Below are positions 23,701-30,912 of a stretch of DNA of 34,471 bases, piece after piece. The notes under the pieces are model-generated. The model was not told the DNA's origin, did no database searches, and saw nothing but the letters and a program-made list of their open reading frames with translations. A program made the translations under genes and the position numbers. Source of the stretch: Rhodobacter sp. (GTDB taxonomy: Bacteria; Pseudomonadota; Alphaproteobacteria; Rhodobacterales; Rhodobacteraceae); contig JAIYDJ010000026.1 of the NCBI GenBank assembly GCA_027487575.1, positions 1 through 34,471 on the forward strand, read 5' to 3'. Within the stretch, counting starts at the first letter, position 1. The number at the start of each line of letters is the position of its first letter.

Positions 23701-24142
23701 CCAGCCGTCTGACGGCGGCCTTCAGATGCCCCACCACGCCCGGCTCGCGGTCATCCAGCACCCGGCCCGTCAGCATCAGCGCCCATGTCGAGGCGTTCAC
23801 AAGGCTCGATGCCGACTTGCCCAGATGCTTCCCCCAGTCCGAGGGCGCGATCTTGTCCTCGATCAGGGCGTCCATCGTGTCGGCATCCGGCACGCGCAGC
23901 AGCGCCTCGGCCAGACACATCAGCGCGACACCCTCATCGGTCGACAGGCCGTATTCGGCCAGAAACACCTCCATCAGCCCGGGCCTTGCGCTGGCGCGGA
24001 TGCGGGTTACCAGATCGGCCCCGCTGGCGCTGATCCGGTCGCGGGCGGCGGCATCAAGACCTGCCTCGGCGATCAGACGGCGGACCAACGCGGTCTCGTC
24101 TGTCAGGGCGTCGCGGTCGATCCGGGCGAAGGCATCGGTCAT
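20714..24142 (-). CDS. putA: Bifunctional proline dehydrogenase / P5C dehydrogenase
   Basis: A 1142-residue fused enzyme oxidising proline to glutamate with channelling of the intermediate. The PRODH barrel (about 130-480) has VRLVKGAYWDTEVKRAQ near 337-353 and the ENGANSSFVNQ region near 458. The ALDH part (about 545-985) has N660 in SPWNFPLAIFTGQ, E761 in AETGGLNA and nucleophile C795 in SAGQRCSALR. A C-terminal ALDH-like tail domain of about 150 residues makes it a long-type PutA. It has no N-terminal ribbon-helix-helix, so it is not a self-regulating trifunctional PutA; control is probably by the divergent Lrp-type gene. ATG 24142 has AAGGA about 8 nt upstream; a longer frame crosses the neighbour and is rejected. 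Confidence 0.96.
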   Translation of the reverse strand: MTDAFARIDRDALTDETALVRRLIAEAGLDAAARDRISASGADLVTRIRASARPGLMEVFLAEYGLSTDEGVALMCLAEALLRVPDADTMDALIEDKIAPSDWGKHLGKSASSLVNASTWALMLTGRVLDDREPGVVGHLKAAVRRLGEPVIRGAVARAMKEMGRQFVLGETIGAAMKRARDLEAKGYTYSYDMLGEAARTERDAQRYMRAYADAIAAIGRATRGDIRSNPGISVKLSALHPRYEVAQTDRVMDELVPRVQALAAQAKAAGIGFNIDAEEADRLALSARVIEAVLSDPALVGWDGFGVVVQAYGRRAGAVIDWLHALATRLDRRIMVRLVKGAYWDTEVKRAQVLGLASFPVFTRKQSTDVSYIANARKLLGMTDRIYPQFATHNAHTVAAILDMATDRTAFEFQRLHGMGERLHDIVLTDHGTRCRIYAPVGAHRDLLAYLVRRLLENGANSSFVNQIVDAQVPPARVAACPLTATEAMDAIASPAILTGPHLFAPRVNARGWDLTDAGDLAMIDAARAPHLTTRFEAAPRLAGRPVGGLRQDILNPATGTLTGHVIPAARPDIDTALRLAEPWAAPSAIRAQVLRRAADLYEADFGPIFALLAREAGKTLSDCVSELREAVDFLRYYADGAESLTAPARGVFTCISPWNFPLAIFTGQIAAALAAGNAVLAKPAPQTPLIAAFATDLMLRAGVPATALQLLPGDGTVGAALTADPRISGVAFTGSTATALRIRDTMARHLNPTAPLIAETGGLNAMLVDSTALPEQAVRDILASAFQSAGQRCSALRCLYVQEDLADTLLEMLQGAMDDLAPGDPWHLPTDTGPLIDAAAATSIAAYIETARGEGRLIKTLPTPATGHFIAPTLLRVSGIAAMPREVFGPVLHVATFRASEIDAVIDAVNATGYGLTFGLHSRIDDRVQRIVDRLHVGNTYVNRNQIGAVVGSQAFGGEGLSGTGPKAGGPHYLARFIRQAAPQSAPDDRITLTQDAAASLSPQRRPAAVSRITPLPGPTGESNRLTTTPRAPLLCLGPSAASAMEQAQAVRALGGHAVEAPGLPPEALTTLTGFAGALHWGPPETARPHALALAARPGPILPLIGDLPDAAHVLLERHVCIDTTAAGGNAQLLAEVGVA

Positions 24143-24249
24143 CGGGGTGTTCCTTGGCTGTTCGACCCATGGTACAGCGGATCGTGCGGGCCGTTCGCCC
24201 GATTGTGGGCCGGAGCGCAGGCGTTCCGCCCGAAAATGGGGGTGCTTCC

Positions 24250-24702
24250 GTGCCATCCGACCTTGACCGGTTCGACACCGCCATCCTGCGGACACTGTCC
24301 GAAGAAGGCCGGATCAGCGCCGCCGATCTGGCGCGGCGGATCGGGCTGTCGAAATCGCCCACCCAGACCCGGCTGAAACGGCTGGAACAGGCGGGGCTGA
24401 TCACCGGCTATCACGCCCGGCTGAATCGCGCCGCGCTGGGGCTGGGGCATGTCGCCTTTGTCGAGGTACGGCTTTCGGACACCCGCGAGGCGGCCCTGCA
24501 GGCCTTCAACCGCGCGGCGCGGGCGGTGCCGGAAATCGAGGAATGCCACATGATCGCCAGCCGGTTCGACTATCTGCTGAAGGTCCGCACGACCGACATT
24601 CAGGACTATCGCCGGGTTCTGGCCGAACACATCTCGGCCCTGCCTCATGTAGCTTCGACTTCGACCTATGTCGCGATGGAGGCGGTCAAGGAAGCGGGTT
24701 AA
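24250..24702 (+). CDS. putR: Lrp/AsnC-family regulator, probable PutR
   Basis: A 150-residue feast/famine regulator: HTH at about 8-55 (ISAADLARRIGLSKSPTQTRLKRLEQAGLI) and an RAM domain (about 66-148) with HVAFVEVRL and FDYLLKVRT. Divergence from putA, with no regulator domain in PutA, fits the proline-responsive PutR activators of Rhodobacter and Agrobacterium. GTG 24250 is chosen because the family begins near LDRFD and a G-rich stretch (GGGGGTG) lies just upstream. Starts at ATG 24169 or TTG 24154 would add a basic extension and nearly abolish the intergenic space. The DoxX gene starts 68 nt downstream on the same strand. Confidence 0.87.
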   Translation: MPSDLDRFDTAILRTLSEEGRISAADLARRIGLSKSPTQTRLKRLEQAGLITGYHARLNRAALGLGHVAFVEVRLSDTREAALQAFNRAARAVPEIEECHMIASRFDYLLKVRTTDIQDYRRVLAEHISALPHVASTSTYVAMEAVKEAG

Positions 24703-24770
24703 CCCGGCAATCGCCGCGGCTGAAACTTTGGTCCCTGCCCGGTCGTATCTGCAGAAACGAGGAGACGGGC

Positions 24771-25106
24771 ATGGCATGGATTGATCTGATCGGGCGGATC
24801 CTGCTGGCCGCGCTGTTCGCGGCGGGGGCGGTGCAGAAGGCGGTTGAGCCGGGTCAGGTGCAGGACCTGCTGGCAGGGGTGGGGTTCCCGGGGTGGCTGG
24901 TCTGGCCCGCGCTGGCCTTCAACGCCGCGCTGGCGGTAGGACTGGTGTTCGGGCCCCGCGTGCGGGTCTGGGCCTTTGCCGGGGCCGCCTACTGCATGGC
25001 GACCAGCGTGTTCCACTTCATCCCCGGCGATGGCTGGCAGATGTCGATCTTCGTCAAGAACTGGGCGATTGCGGGCGGGTTGCTGGTTCTGGGGGCGCGG
25101 ACCTGA
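24771..25106 (+). CDS. DoxX-family small membrane protein
   Basis: A 111-residue integral membrane protein with about four hydrophobic segments (roughly 3-20, 42-60, 63-80 and 93-109). The opening IDLIGRILLAALFAAGAVQK and the FHFIPGDGWQMSIFVKNWAI block are DoxX/DoxD-like. ATG 24771 is set by GAGGAG about 6 nt upstream; a longer frame from 24543 lies inside the regulator gene and is a shadow. DoxX proteins have been tied to quinone-linked redox and thiol-oxidation functions, but most are uncharacterised. It lies 57 nt before the Rieske oxygenase gene on the same strand and may be co-transcribed with it. Confidence 0.82.
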   Translation: MAWIDLIGRILLAALFAAGAVQKAVEPGQVQDLLAGVGFPGWLVWPALAFNAALAVGLVFGPRVRVWAFAGAAYCMATSVFHFIPGDGWQMSIFVKNWAIAGGLLVLGART

Positions 25107-25163
25107 GCCGGGCCTTGCATGGCGCCTCTGCCTTGGGCAACCTGCGTCAAACCGGAGACGCCG

Positions 25164-26297
25164 ATGAACTTTGACCCCCGCGACCTGACCGCCGCCACCG
25201 CCCCGATCAGCCGGGCAAAGTCGATGCCGGCCGGGTTCTACACCGACCCCGCGATCTTTGCGCTTGAACGGGAGAGGCTGTTCCTGCGCGAATGGTTCTT
25301 CCTGTGCCGCGACGAGATGCTGCCCGCGCCCGGCGACTACCGCGCCTTCGATACGCCGGGCGGGCCGGTGGTGGCGCTGCGCGGGGCGGACGGGGTGCTG
25401 CGCTGTTTCGCCAACTATTGCCGCCACCGCGGGTCGATCCTGCTGGAAGGATCGGGCAACACCGGGGGCCGGGTGACCTGCCCCTATCACGCGTGGAGCT
25501 ATCTGTCGGATGGCACGCTGTATGGTTGCCCCGACATGAAGGATGCCGAAGGGTTCGACCGGCGCGAAAACGGCATGGTCGCGCTGGATTGCCAGTCTTG
25601 GGCGGGGTTTGTCTTTGCACGCTTTACCCATGACGGGCCAAGCCTGCGGGACCATCTGGGCAATCTGCCCGACCGCATGGCGTCGCACCGGCCCGAAGAG
25701 ATGCGCTGCACCTGGTCGATCACGCTGGAACCACAGTGCAACTGGAAACTGATCCTGGAAAACGCGATGGAAACCTATCACACCGGGGTCGTGCACAAGG
25801 CGACGGTGGGGGCGCAACAGTCGCGGACGCTGGCCACGCGGGGCAATTGGATCTGCATTCAGGTGATTTCAGGCCGGTCGGTCGCCACGCTGTCCGACAC
25901 GATCCCGCCGTTCGATCCGGTCGAAGGGCTGGATGCGGACGCGCGGATGGGCACGTATTTCACCGTGGCGCTGCCGACCATGCAGTTCGCCGTCGCGCAG
26001 GATTGCCTGTGGTGGCTGAACGTGACGCCCGTCTCGGTTGCGCACTCCCGGCTAGAGATCGGCGGCTGTTTTCCGGCGGACCGGCTGCTGCGCCCCGATT
26101 TCGAAACCCGCGCCGCGCCCTATTATGACCGCTGGGAACGTGTCGGGCGCGAGGATGTGGGCATTCTGGAAAAGCAGCAAAAGGCGCTGGCCTCGGCGCT
26201 GTACCGGCCCGGCCCCCTGTCGGGGCGCGACGACATGGTGCAGGCTTTGGGCGTCTGGGTGATGGAGCGGCTGGGGCTGGCCGGTCAGGATACCTGA
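25164..26297 (+). CDS. Rieske non-heme iron oxygenase alpha subunit, betaine-demethylase/choline-monooxygenase-like
   Basis: A 377-residue Rieske oxygenase. The [2Fe-2S] ligands are C86/H88 (CRH) and C106/H109 (CPYH) with 17 residues between, and the mononuclear iron site lies in ENAMETYHTGVVH (H206, H211) with D331 in REDVGILE as the likely third ligand. E203 is well placed for intersubunit electron transfer. GPVVALRGADG and the EDxGxxExQQ-type pattern recall GbcA, stachydrine demethylase and choline monooxygenase rather than aromatic dioxygenases. ATG 25164 has GGAGA about 6 nt upstream. No ferredoxin reductase partner lies in the window. Neighbouring putA and the nearby OYE/MttB cluster suggest N-demethylation of a betaine; the substrate is inferred. 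Confidence 0.85.
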   Translation: MNFDPRDLTAATAPISRAKSMPAGFYTDPAIFALERERLFLREWFFLCRDEMLPAPGDYRAFDTPGGPVVALRGADGVLRCFANYCRHRGSILLEGSGNTGGRVTCPYHAWSYLSDGTLYGCPDMKDAEGFDRRENGMVALDCQSWAGFVFARFTHDGPSLRDHLGNLPDRMASHRPEEMRCTWSITLEPQCNWKLILENAMETYHTGVVHKATVGAQQSRTLATRGNWICIQVISGRSVATLSDTIPPFDPVEGLDADARMGTYFTVALPTMQFAVAQDCLWWLNVTPVSVAHSRLEIGGCFPADRLLRPDFETRAAPYYDRWERVGREDVGILEKQQKALASALYRPGPLSGRDDMVQALGVWVMERLGLAGQDT

Positions 26298-26374
26298 CTG
26301 TACCGCCCCTTGGGTCTGCGCCAATCTGTGCGGACCGGCAATTGAGCTGGTCTGCAAGCGGAAGGAATTTTGTG

Positions 26375-26674
26375 ATGAAGATTGGAAAGATCGGACAGTC
26401 GGTGGCCGTTGTGATCACCTTGTCGGTCGGGGTCGTCTGGGCGGGCGCGGAGTCGCCGACCTACAAGGCCGGTCAGGTGAATTGCAAGGGCGGCGACTGT
26501 TCGGCCATCGTGATGAACGATGATGGCTGGGGGGTGATCGTCGAAGGCAAGGGCAAGCGCAAGACGCGCAAGGCCGCCGAGGCGAAGGCGGAAGAGCTGA
26601 ATGCATCGGGCGGGGAAGGCAGCGTCGTGGACCCCTGTTTCCAGGAGCCCGAGACCTGCGTAGGCGCAGGCTGA
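26375..26674 (+). CDS. Small hypothetical exported protein
   Basis: A 99-residue protein of unknown family. A signal peptide (hydrophobic core SVAVVITLSVGVVWAGA, cleavage near residue 25) precedes a short mature part with two paired-cysteine regions (NCKGGDC and DPCFQEPETC) and a strongly basic stretch KGKGKRKTRKAAEAK. ATG 26375 has AAGGA 9 nt upstream; GTG one codon earlier is possible. A small GTCAGG/CCTGAC hairpin at 26284-26298 spans the Rieske stop, so this gene may be separately transcribed. It ends 5 nt from the stop of the convergent CbiX-like gene, and CTGAC/GTCAG (26671-26683) forms a tiny stem holding both stops. No function is suggested. Confidence 0.65.
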   Translation: MKIGKIGQSVAVVITLSVGVVWAGAESPTYKAGQVNCKGGDCSAIVMNDDGWGVIVEGKGKRKTRKAAEAKAEELNASGGEGSVVDPCFQEPETCVGAG

Positions 26675-26679
26675 CCGCG

Positions 26680-27420
26680 TCAGTCCCCCTGCCCTGCCGA
26701 AAGGCCGAAGCGGCACTCGGCGGCGCAGACCGGCTGACCCGCCAGAATTGCGGCCGCGATCAGGGCCGGAACCTCGGGCGCAAGACCAAGGGGCGGCAGG
26801 ACCCGCCCCCGGAACCCCGCCGTTTCCAGGGCCGCCGGGATGTCTTCTGTGACATGACCGCCTTCCGCCGCGAAGAACGGCAGGCACAGGTCGTTTTCGC
26901 CGAAACCCTGCACCTGCGACAGTTGCGGCGACTGGTCGATGAAAGCCGCCTCGGCATGCCCCAGCCCAAGGTCGGCGGCGATCCGCGCCGCGACGCGCGC
27001 GGCGATGCGCGAGGGGACGGGACTTTTGAACGACCCATGCGCCGCCAGCAGTAACGCGGCATCGGCCGGGGCGATCCCGCGGTCCGACAGCGCCCGCGCG
27101 ACAATGGCCGAGGAGAGCGCGTGCAACGCGGGGTCGCAGCCGAAGGGTTCCAGCACCTGCCAGCCGGTGGCCCCCGCTTCGGCCAGCCGGGCCGGAATCT
27201 GGATGCGGGTGAACCAGCCCCCGGCCATGAACAAGGGATAGGCCCGGCCCTGCGGCGCCTGCGTGGCCCGCGCCAGCGCGCCCGGTTCGGCCAGCGTGGC
27301 GGCGGTGACGCTCCACCCCGGCAGATGCAGCGACACCCGCGCGGCAAGGTCGGTCAGCGCCTGCGCCGCAGGGCCGGGGTCCGACGGCTGGCCATGGGCG
27401 ATGAGGACGGCCTGCATCAT
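26680..27420 (-). CDS. CbiX/SirB-type chelatase-family protein
   Basis: A 246-residue protein with two CbiX-like halves. Metal-binding histidines are H9 in VLIAHGQPSD and H128 in LLLAAHGSFKSP. CbiX/SirB proteins insert cobalt or iron into sirohydrochlorin in cobalamin or siroheme synthesis. The ATG at 27420 (ATGATG) overlaps the SDR stop, so it is coupled to the SDR gene; ATG 27417 is equally possible. No other cobalamin genes are nearby, but it shares a strand and gene cluster with an MttB-type methyltransferase that should need a corrinoid, which makes the context interesting. Such proteins in oxidoreductase clusters are often annotated only as CbiX-domain proteins, so the reaction is not certain. 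Confidence 0.8.
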   Translation of the reverse strand: MMQAVLIAHGQPSDPGPAAQALTDLAARVSLHLPGWSVTAATLAEPGALARATQAPQGRAYPLFMAGGWFTRIQIPARLAEAGATGWQVLEPFGCDPALHALSSAIVARALSDRGIAPADAALLLAAHGSFKSPVPSRIAARVAARIAADLGLGHAEAAFIDQSPQLSQVQGFGENDLCLPFFAAEGGHVTEDIPAALETAGFRGRVLPPLGLAPEVPALIAAAILAGQPVCAAECRFGLSAGQGD

Positions 27421-28166
27421 GTCGGGTAGGGCCAGTTGGCCTGCGAAAATGCCCCGCCATCCACCCACAGCGTCTGCCCGGTGACGAAGGCCGCAGCGTC
27501 CGAGATCAGGAACAGCAGCGGGCCGGTCAGGTCTGCCGGCGTGCCGACCCGGCGCAGCGGGGTGACGGCGGACCATGTCGCGGCATAGTCCCCCGCCTCT
27601 GCCGCGGTGCGTTCAGTGGCGATCGCACCCGGCGCGATGCAGTTGACGCGGATGGCGTGGGGGCCGAGTTCGACGGCAGCGACCTTGGTGAACTGCTCGA
27701 TCCCGCCCTTGGACGCGGTGTAATCGACCAGACGCGGAAAGGCGTGCTTGTTGCACCCCGATCCCAGCGTGATGACTGATCCGCCATGGCCTGCGGCGAT
27801 CATGGCCTTGGCCGCGGCTTGGGTGTTCAGAAAGGTTCCACGCAGGTTGGTGGCCATCACGGCGTCCCAACGCTCGGGCGCAAGGTCCAGAAGGGTGGAC
27901 CATGTCTGGATGCCCGCGTTGTTGACCATGACGCGCGGTGCCTGCCCGGCCCAGTCGGCCGCCTCGGCATGGAACTGCGCGACCTGTGCCGGGTCGCCCG
28001 CGTCGCTTTCCCAGGCCCTTGCCGTCGGGCCGATCTCGGCCACCAGCGCCTGTGCGGCGTCGGCCTGACCCAGATGGGTGAAGGCCACCCGGTACCCCGC
28101 CCCGGCCAGCGCGCGCGTCAGGCTGCGCCCGATGGCCGATGCCCCTGCGGTGACCAGCGCCAGCAT
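27417..28166 (-). CDS. Short-chain dehydrogenase/reductase (SDR)
   Basis: A 249-residue classical SDR. The cofactor motif is VTAGASAIGRSL (residues 5-16; TAGASAIG in place of the usual TGxxxGIG), NNAG is at 82-85, and the catalytic set is S136, Y149 and K153 (DYTASKGG). RVNCIAPGAIATERT and the C-terminal VTGQTLWVDGGAFS are normal. ATG 28166 begins the Rossmann strand; an upstream extension overlaps the dipeptidase and is a shadow. One base separates it from the dipeptidase stop, and its own stop overlaps the CbiX start. Substrate unknown; a role in oxidising or reducing a product of the neighbouring amine pathway is only inferred from position. Confidence 0.9.
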   Translation of the reverse strand: MLALVTAGASAIGRSLTRALAGAGYRVAFTHLGQADAAQALVAEIGPTARAWESDAGDPAQVAQFHAEAADWAGQAPRVMVNNAGIQTWSTLLDLAPERWDAVMATNLRGTFLNTQAAAKAMIAAGHGGSVITLGSGCNKHAFPRLVDYTASKGGIEQFTKVAAVELGPHAIRVNCIAPGAIATERTAAEAGDYAATWSAVTPLRRVGTPADLTGPLLFLISDAAAFVTGQTLWVDGGAFSQANWPYPT

Positions 28167-28167
28167 G

Positions 28168-29217
28168 TCAGGCCCATGTCCGGTCAAGCAGCGCCAGCCA
28201 GTTTTCATGTGCCAGCTTGCGCAGCAGCGCATCGTCATAGCCATGCGCGCGCAGGGCATCCAGCAACACGGGCAGGCCGGTCACGTCCTTGATGTCCTTG
28301 GGCATCGTCGCGCCGTCGAAATCCGATCCGAAACCGACGTGATCCTCGCCACAGGCCGCGATCAGATGGTCAAGGTGGTGCAGCATCGCGTCAAGCGGCA
28401 TGTCGGGCGACTCGCGGCCGTCCGGGCGCAGAAAGCAGGTGGCGAAGTTCAGCCCGACCATGCCGCCGCTTTCACGGATCATGTGCAACTGCCGGTCCGT
28501 CAGGTTGCGCGACGATGGGCAGATCGCATGCGCATTGGAATGCGTCGCGACAAGCGGCGCATCGGACAGCGCGGCCACATCGTTGAAGCCCGCCTCGTTC
28601 AGGTGGCTGAGGTCCAGCATGATGTGCAGCGCGTTGCATTCTTGGACCAGCCGCTTGCCAAGGTCGGTCAGCCCCGGCCCGGTGTCCCCGGTCGAGGGAT
28701 AACGGAACGGCACGCCGTGGCCAAAGAGGGTCGGGCGGCTCCAGACCGGGCCAAGACTGCGCAGGCCCACCGCATGGAAGCTGTGCAGCGCGTCAAGATC
28801 GGGGTCGATCGCCTCGGCCCCTTCGAAATGCAGGATGGCGGCGATGGTGCCTGCGGCCATGGCAGCGCGGATTTCGGCGGTGGTGGTGCAGATTTTCAGC
28901 GCGCCCGTGCGTTCCATCCATTTCAGATGGCCGATCTGCGCCAGCGCCACCGGCTGTGCCGCGGCGTGGCCGATCAGGTCGGGCAGCGGAAAATCATAGG
29001 GGGGCGTATCCATCCGCAGAAAGAAATCCGGATCATCGAAATCGACCGGCGAGGGGATGTAGACGGCAAAGAACCCGCCCGCAAAACCGCCCCTTACCAT
29101 GCGCGGCAGGTCAAGCTGCCCCTTGGCGTCGGTGCCGTCCCAGATCGACTGCCGCTGTCCCGGGGCCGCATCGAGACGGTAAAGGATGTCGTTGTGGCCG
29201 TCGAATACCGGGATCAT
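28168..29217 (-). CDS. M19 family membrane-type dipeptidase
   Basis: A 349-residue zinc dipeptidase of the renal dipeptidase (M19) family. Metal ligands are visible: H8 and D10 in FDGHND, the bridging E132 in HFEGAEAI, H205 in LDLSHLN, H226 in ATHSNAH and D299 in GSDFDG. No signal peptide, so cytoplasmic. ATG 29217 has AAGGA about 6 nt upstream. It heads the run dipeptidase, SDR, CbiX. From general knowledge, an M19 dipeptidase gene also accompanies the dimethylglycine demethylase genes dgcAB of Pseudomonas, so its presence beside a DgcA-like oxidoreductase supports a betaine-catabolic setting. Its true substrate in such clusters is unknown. Confidence 0.93.
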   Translation of the reverse strand: MIPVFDGHNDILYRLDAAPGQRQSIWDGTDAKGQLDLPRMVRGGFAGGFFAVYIPSPVDFDDPDFFLRMDTPPYDFPLPDLIGHAAAQPVALAQIGHLKWMERTGALKICTTTAEIRAAMAAGTIAAILHFEGAEAIDPDLDALHSFHAVGLRSLGPVWSRPTLFGHGVPFRYPSTGDTGPGLTDLGKRLVQECNALHIMLDLSHLNEAGFNDVAALSDAPLVATHSNAHAICPSSRNLTDRQLHMIRESGGMVGLNFATCFLRPDGRESPDMPLDAMLHHLDHLIAACGEDHVGFGSDFDGATMPKDIKDVTGLPVLLDALRAHGYDDALLRKLAHENWLALLDRTWA

Positions 29218-29266
29218 GGGATGTCCTTGCTGATTTGGCGCAGGTTAGAACAAGTTTGGGGCAAGA

Positions 29267-29281
29267 GGAAACCGGGTTTCC
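29267..29281. promoter_or_regulatory. Palindrome upstream of the dipeptidase gene
   Basis: GGAAACC-G-GGTTTCC is a perfect 7-1-7 inverted repeat 50 nt upstream of the dipeptidase ATG, in the only sizeable gap (29218-29406) of this minus-strand cluster. It is well placed as an operator for dipeptidase/SDR/CbiX. The same gap also holds a long-loop inverted repeat GGCCTGCC/GGCAGGCC (29347-29354, 29385-29392) nearer the mttB end. Confidence 0.45.
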
Positions 29282-29406
29282 GACCGATCTGTCGAAGGCC
29301 TGTTCCCCCCGCAGCCAGGATCGCCGTGAACCCCTCGACCGACGGCGGCCTGCCCGGAAAGCGATGGCCCACGAGACTTCTGGCGGCAGGCCCAACCCTG
29401 CGGCCG

Positions 29407-30912
29407 TCAGTTCATCGGCGCGCCGCCTTCGGCCTTTCGCCGCGCGACATACTCGGTCAGCGCCTGAAGGGTCGCGGGGTCCAGCGCAGGGTCCTCATGT
29501 TCGGCCAGCAGTTGCTTCCAGACGGCGGTGGCGCGCTGCGTCGTGTCCTGCCCGCCCTTCTGGAGCCATTGTGGATGGTTGTCCCAGTTCGACAGCAGCG
29601 GCGTGTAGAAGGCATCCTCATACCGCGCCATCGTGTGGTCCGCGCCAAAGAAATGGCCGCCGGGGCCGACGTCGGCAATCGCCTGAACCCCCAGACTGGC
29701 CTCGTCGGTGGCGATGGGCTGCAGGTAGGATTGCATCATCCCCAGCAGTTCGGCGTCAAGGATCAGCTTTTCGAAACTGGCGGTCAGCCCGCCGTGCATC
29801 CAGCCTGCCGCGTGCTCCACCAGATGCGCTCCGCCCATGATCGCCCCCCACAGCGACATCTGCGATTCGTAGGCGGCCTGCGCATCCACCGTGTTGGCGG
29901 CGGTGACGTTGGACGACCGGAACGGAACGCCGATGTGGCGCGCAAGCTGCCCCGAGGCCTGCGCCGCCTTCACGTATTCCGGCGTGCCGAACGCGGGCGA
30001 CCCGGATCGCATGTCGACGTTCGAGGTGAAGCCGCCATACATCGCCGGGCAGCCGGGCCGGACGATCTGGGTCAGGACCAGCCCCGCCATCGCCTCGGCA
30101 TGTTGCAGGGTCAGCGCGCCCGCCAGCGTGACCGGGGCCATTGCGCCTGACAGCGTGAACGGAGTGATGATGTTGACCTGCCCGTGGCTGGCCAGCGTGA
30201 TCAGCCCTTCGGCCATCGGCACGTCAAGTTGCAGGGGCGAGTTGGTGTTGATGACGCCCATCAGGGCCACCGGCAGGCGGTCCACCGGTTGACCCAGCAT
30301 CAGCGCCGCCATTTCCAGCCCGTCCATCGTGCGGGCGCGGCCCAATGTCTGGGTCTGCCAGGTTTTGTCCAGCAAGGTGATCTCGGCCAGGTACAGGTCC
30401 AGATGCCGGGTGTTTGCGGGCAGGTCCATCGGCTCGAACGGGCCGCCACCTTCCTGATGCAGGATGTTCATCGACTGGATCAGCCGCAGGTAATCCTGCA
30501 TTTCGGCAAAGGTGCCATCGCGGCGGCCGCGTTCGGCGTCCATCACATAGGCCGGGCCGCCAACCGACGAAAACACCACGTCATTGCCGCCGAACCGCAG
30601 CGATTTCGCGGGGTTGCGGGCGGTCAGGGTAAAGGTCGCTGGAATTGTGCTCAGCCGTTCCGCGACAAGGCCGGGGTCGAACCGGACGCGGTCGTCGGTG
30701 ACCTGCGCGCCGGCCTGCGCGTAAAGCTGCCGGGCGGTCGGATCAAGGATGCGCATTCCGGTATCGCGCAGCACGGTCAGCGCGGCGTTGTGGATCGCCG
30801 CGACCTGATCGCCGCTTATCACTGCGATGGGCGCATAAGGGCGGGGGGTCTGGCCAAAGGCGGGCTGATGGATCTGGCCGCTGCTGCGGGCGGGCCGGGG
30901 GCGGCGGGTCAT
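29407..30912 (-). CDS. MttB-family methyltransferase, non-pyrrolysine
   Basis: A 501-residue member of the trimethylamine methyltransferase (MttB, COG5598) superfamily. Recognisable regions are SGDQVAAIHNAALTVLRDTG near the N terminus, the VFSSVGGPAYVMD block, the barrel core MGVINTNSPLQLD and PFTLSGAMAPVTLAG, and MYGGFTSNVDMRSGSPAFG. The frame is open throughout with no in-frame TAG, so it lacks the pyrrolysine of archaeal trimethylamine enzymes. It belongs with homologues such as MtgB (glycine betaine) and MtpB (proline betaine), which pass a methyl group to a corrinoid protein. No corrinoid-protein or MtgA-like gene lies in the window. The start overlaps the stop of the OYE-type gene (ATGA), so both are made together. 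Confidence 0.88.
   Translation of the reverse strand: MTRRPRPARSSGQIHQPAFGQTPRPYAPIAVISGDQVAAIHNAALTVLRDTGMRILDPTARQLYAQAGAQVTDDRVRFDPGLVAERLSTIPATFTLTARNPAKSLRFGGNDVVFSSVGGPAYVMDAERGRRDGTFAEMQDYLRLIQSMNILHQEGGGPFEPMDLPANTRHLDLYLAEITLLDKTWQTQTLGRARTMDGLEMAALMLGQPVDRLPVALMGVINTNSPLQLDVPMAEGLITLASHGQVNIITPFTLSGAMAPVTLAGALTLQHAEAMAGLVLTQIVRPGCPAMYGGFTSNVDMRSGSPAFGTPEYVKAAQASGQLARHIGVPFRSSNVTAANTVDAQAAYESQMSLWGAIMGGAHLVEHAAGWMHGGLTASFEKLILDAELLGMMQSYLQPIATDEASLGVQAIADVGPGGHFFGADHTMARYEDAFYTPLLSNWDNHPQWLQKGGQDTTQRATAVWKQLLAEHEDPALDPATLQALTEYVARRKAEGGAPMN

Noticed and set aside
21533..24376. 947-codon plus-strand open frame opposite putA
   Set aside because: PutA motifs on the minus strand are unmistakable; the opposite frame is low-complexity Gly/Arg/His-rich sequence caused by GC-biased codon positions.
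24769..25817. Long minus-strand open frame across the DoxX and Rieske genes
   Set aside because: It is an antisense shadow in a GC-rich region; its translation is Arg/His/Pro-rich with no motifs, while the plus-strand genes have clear families.
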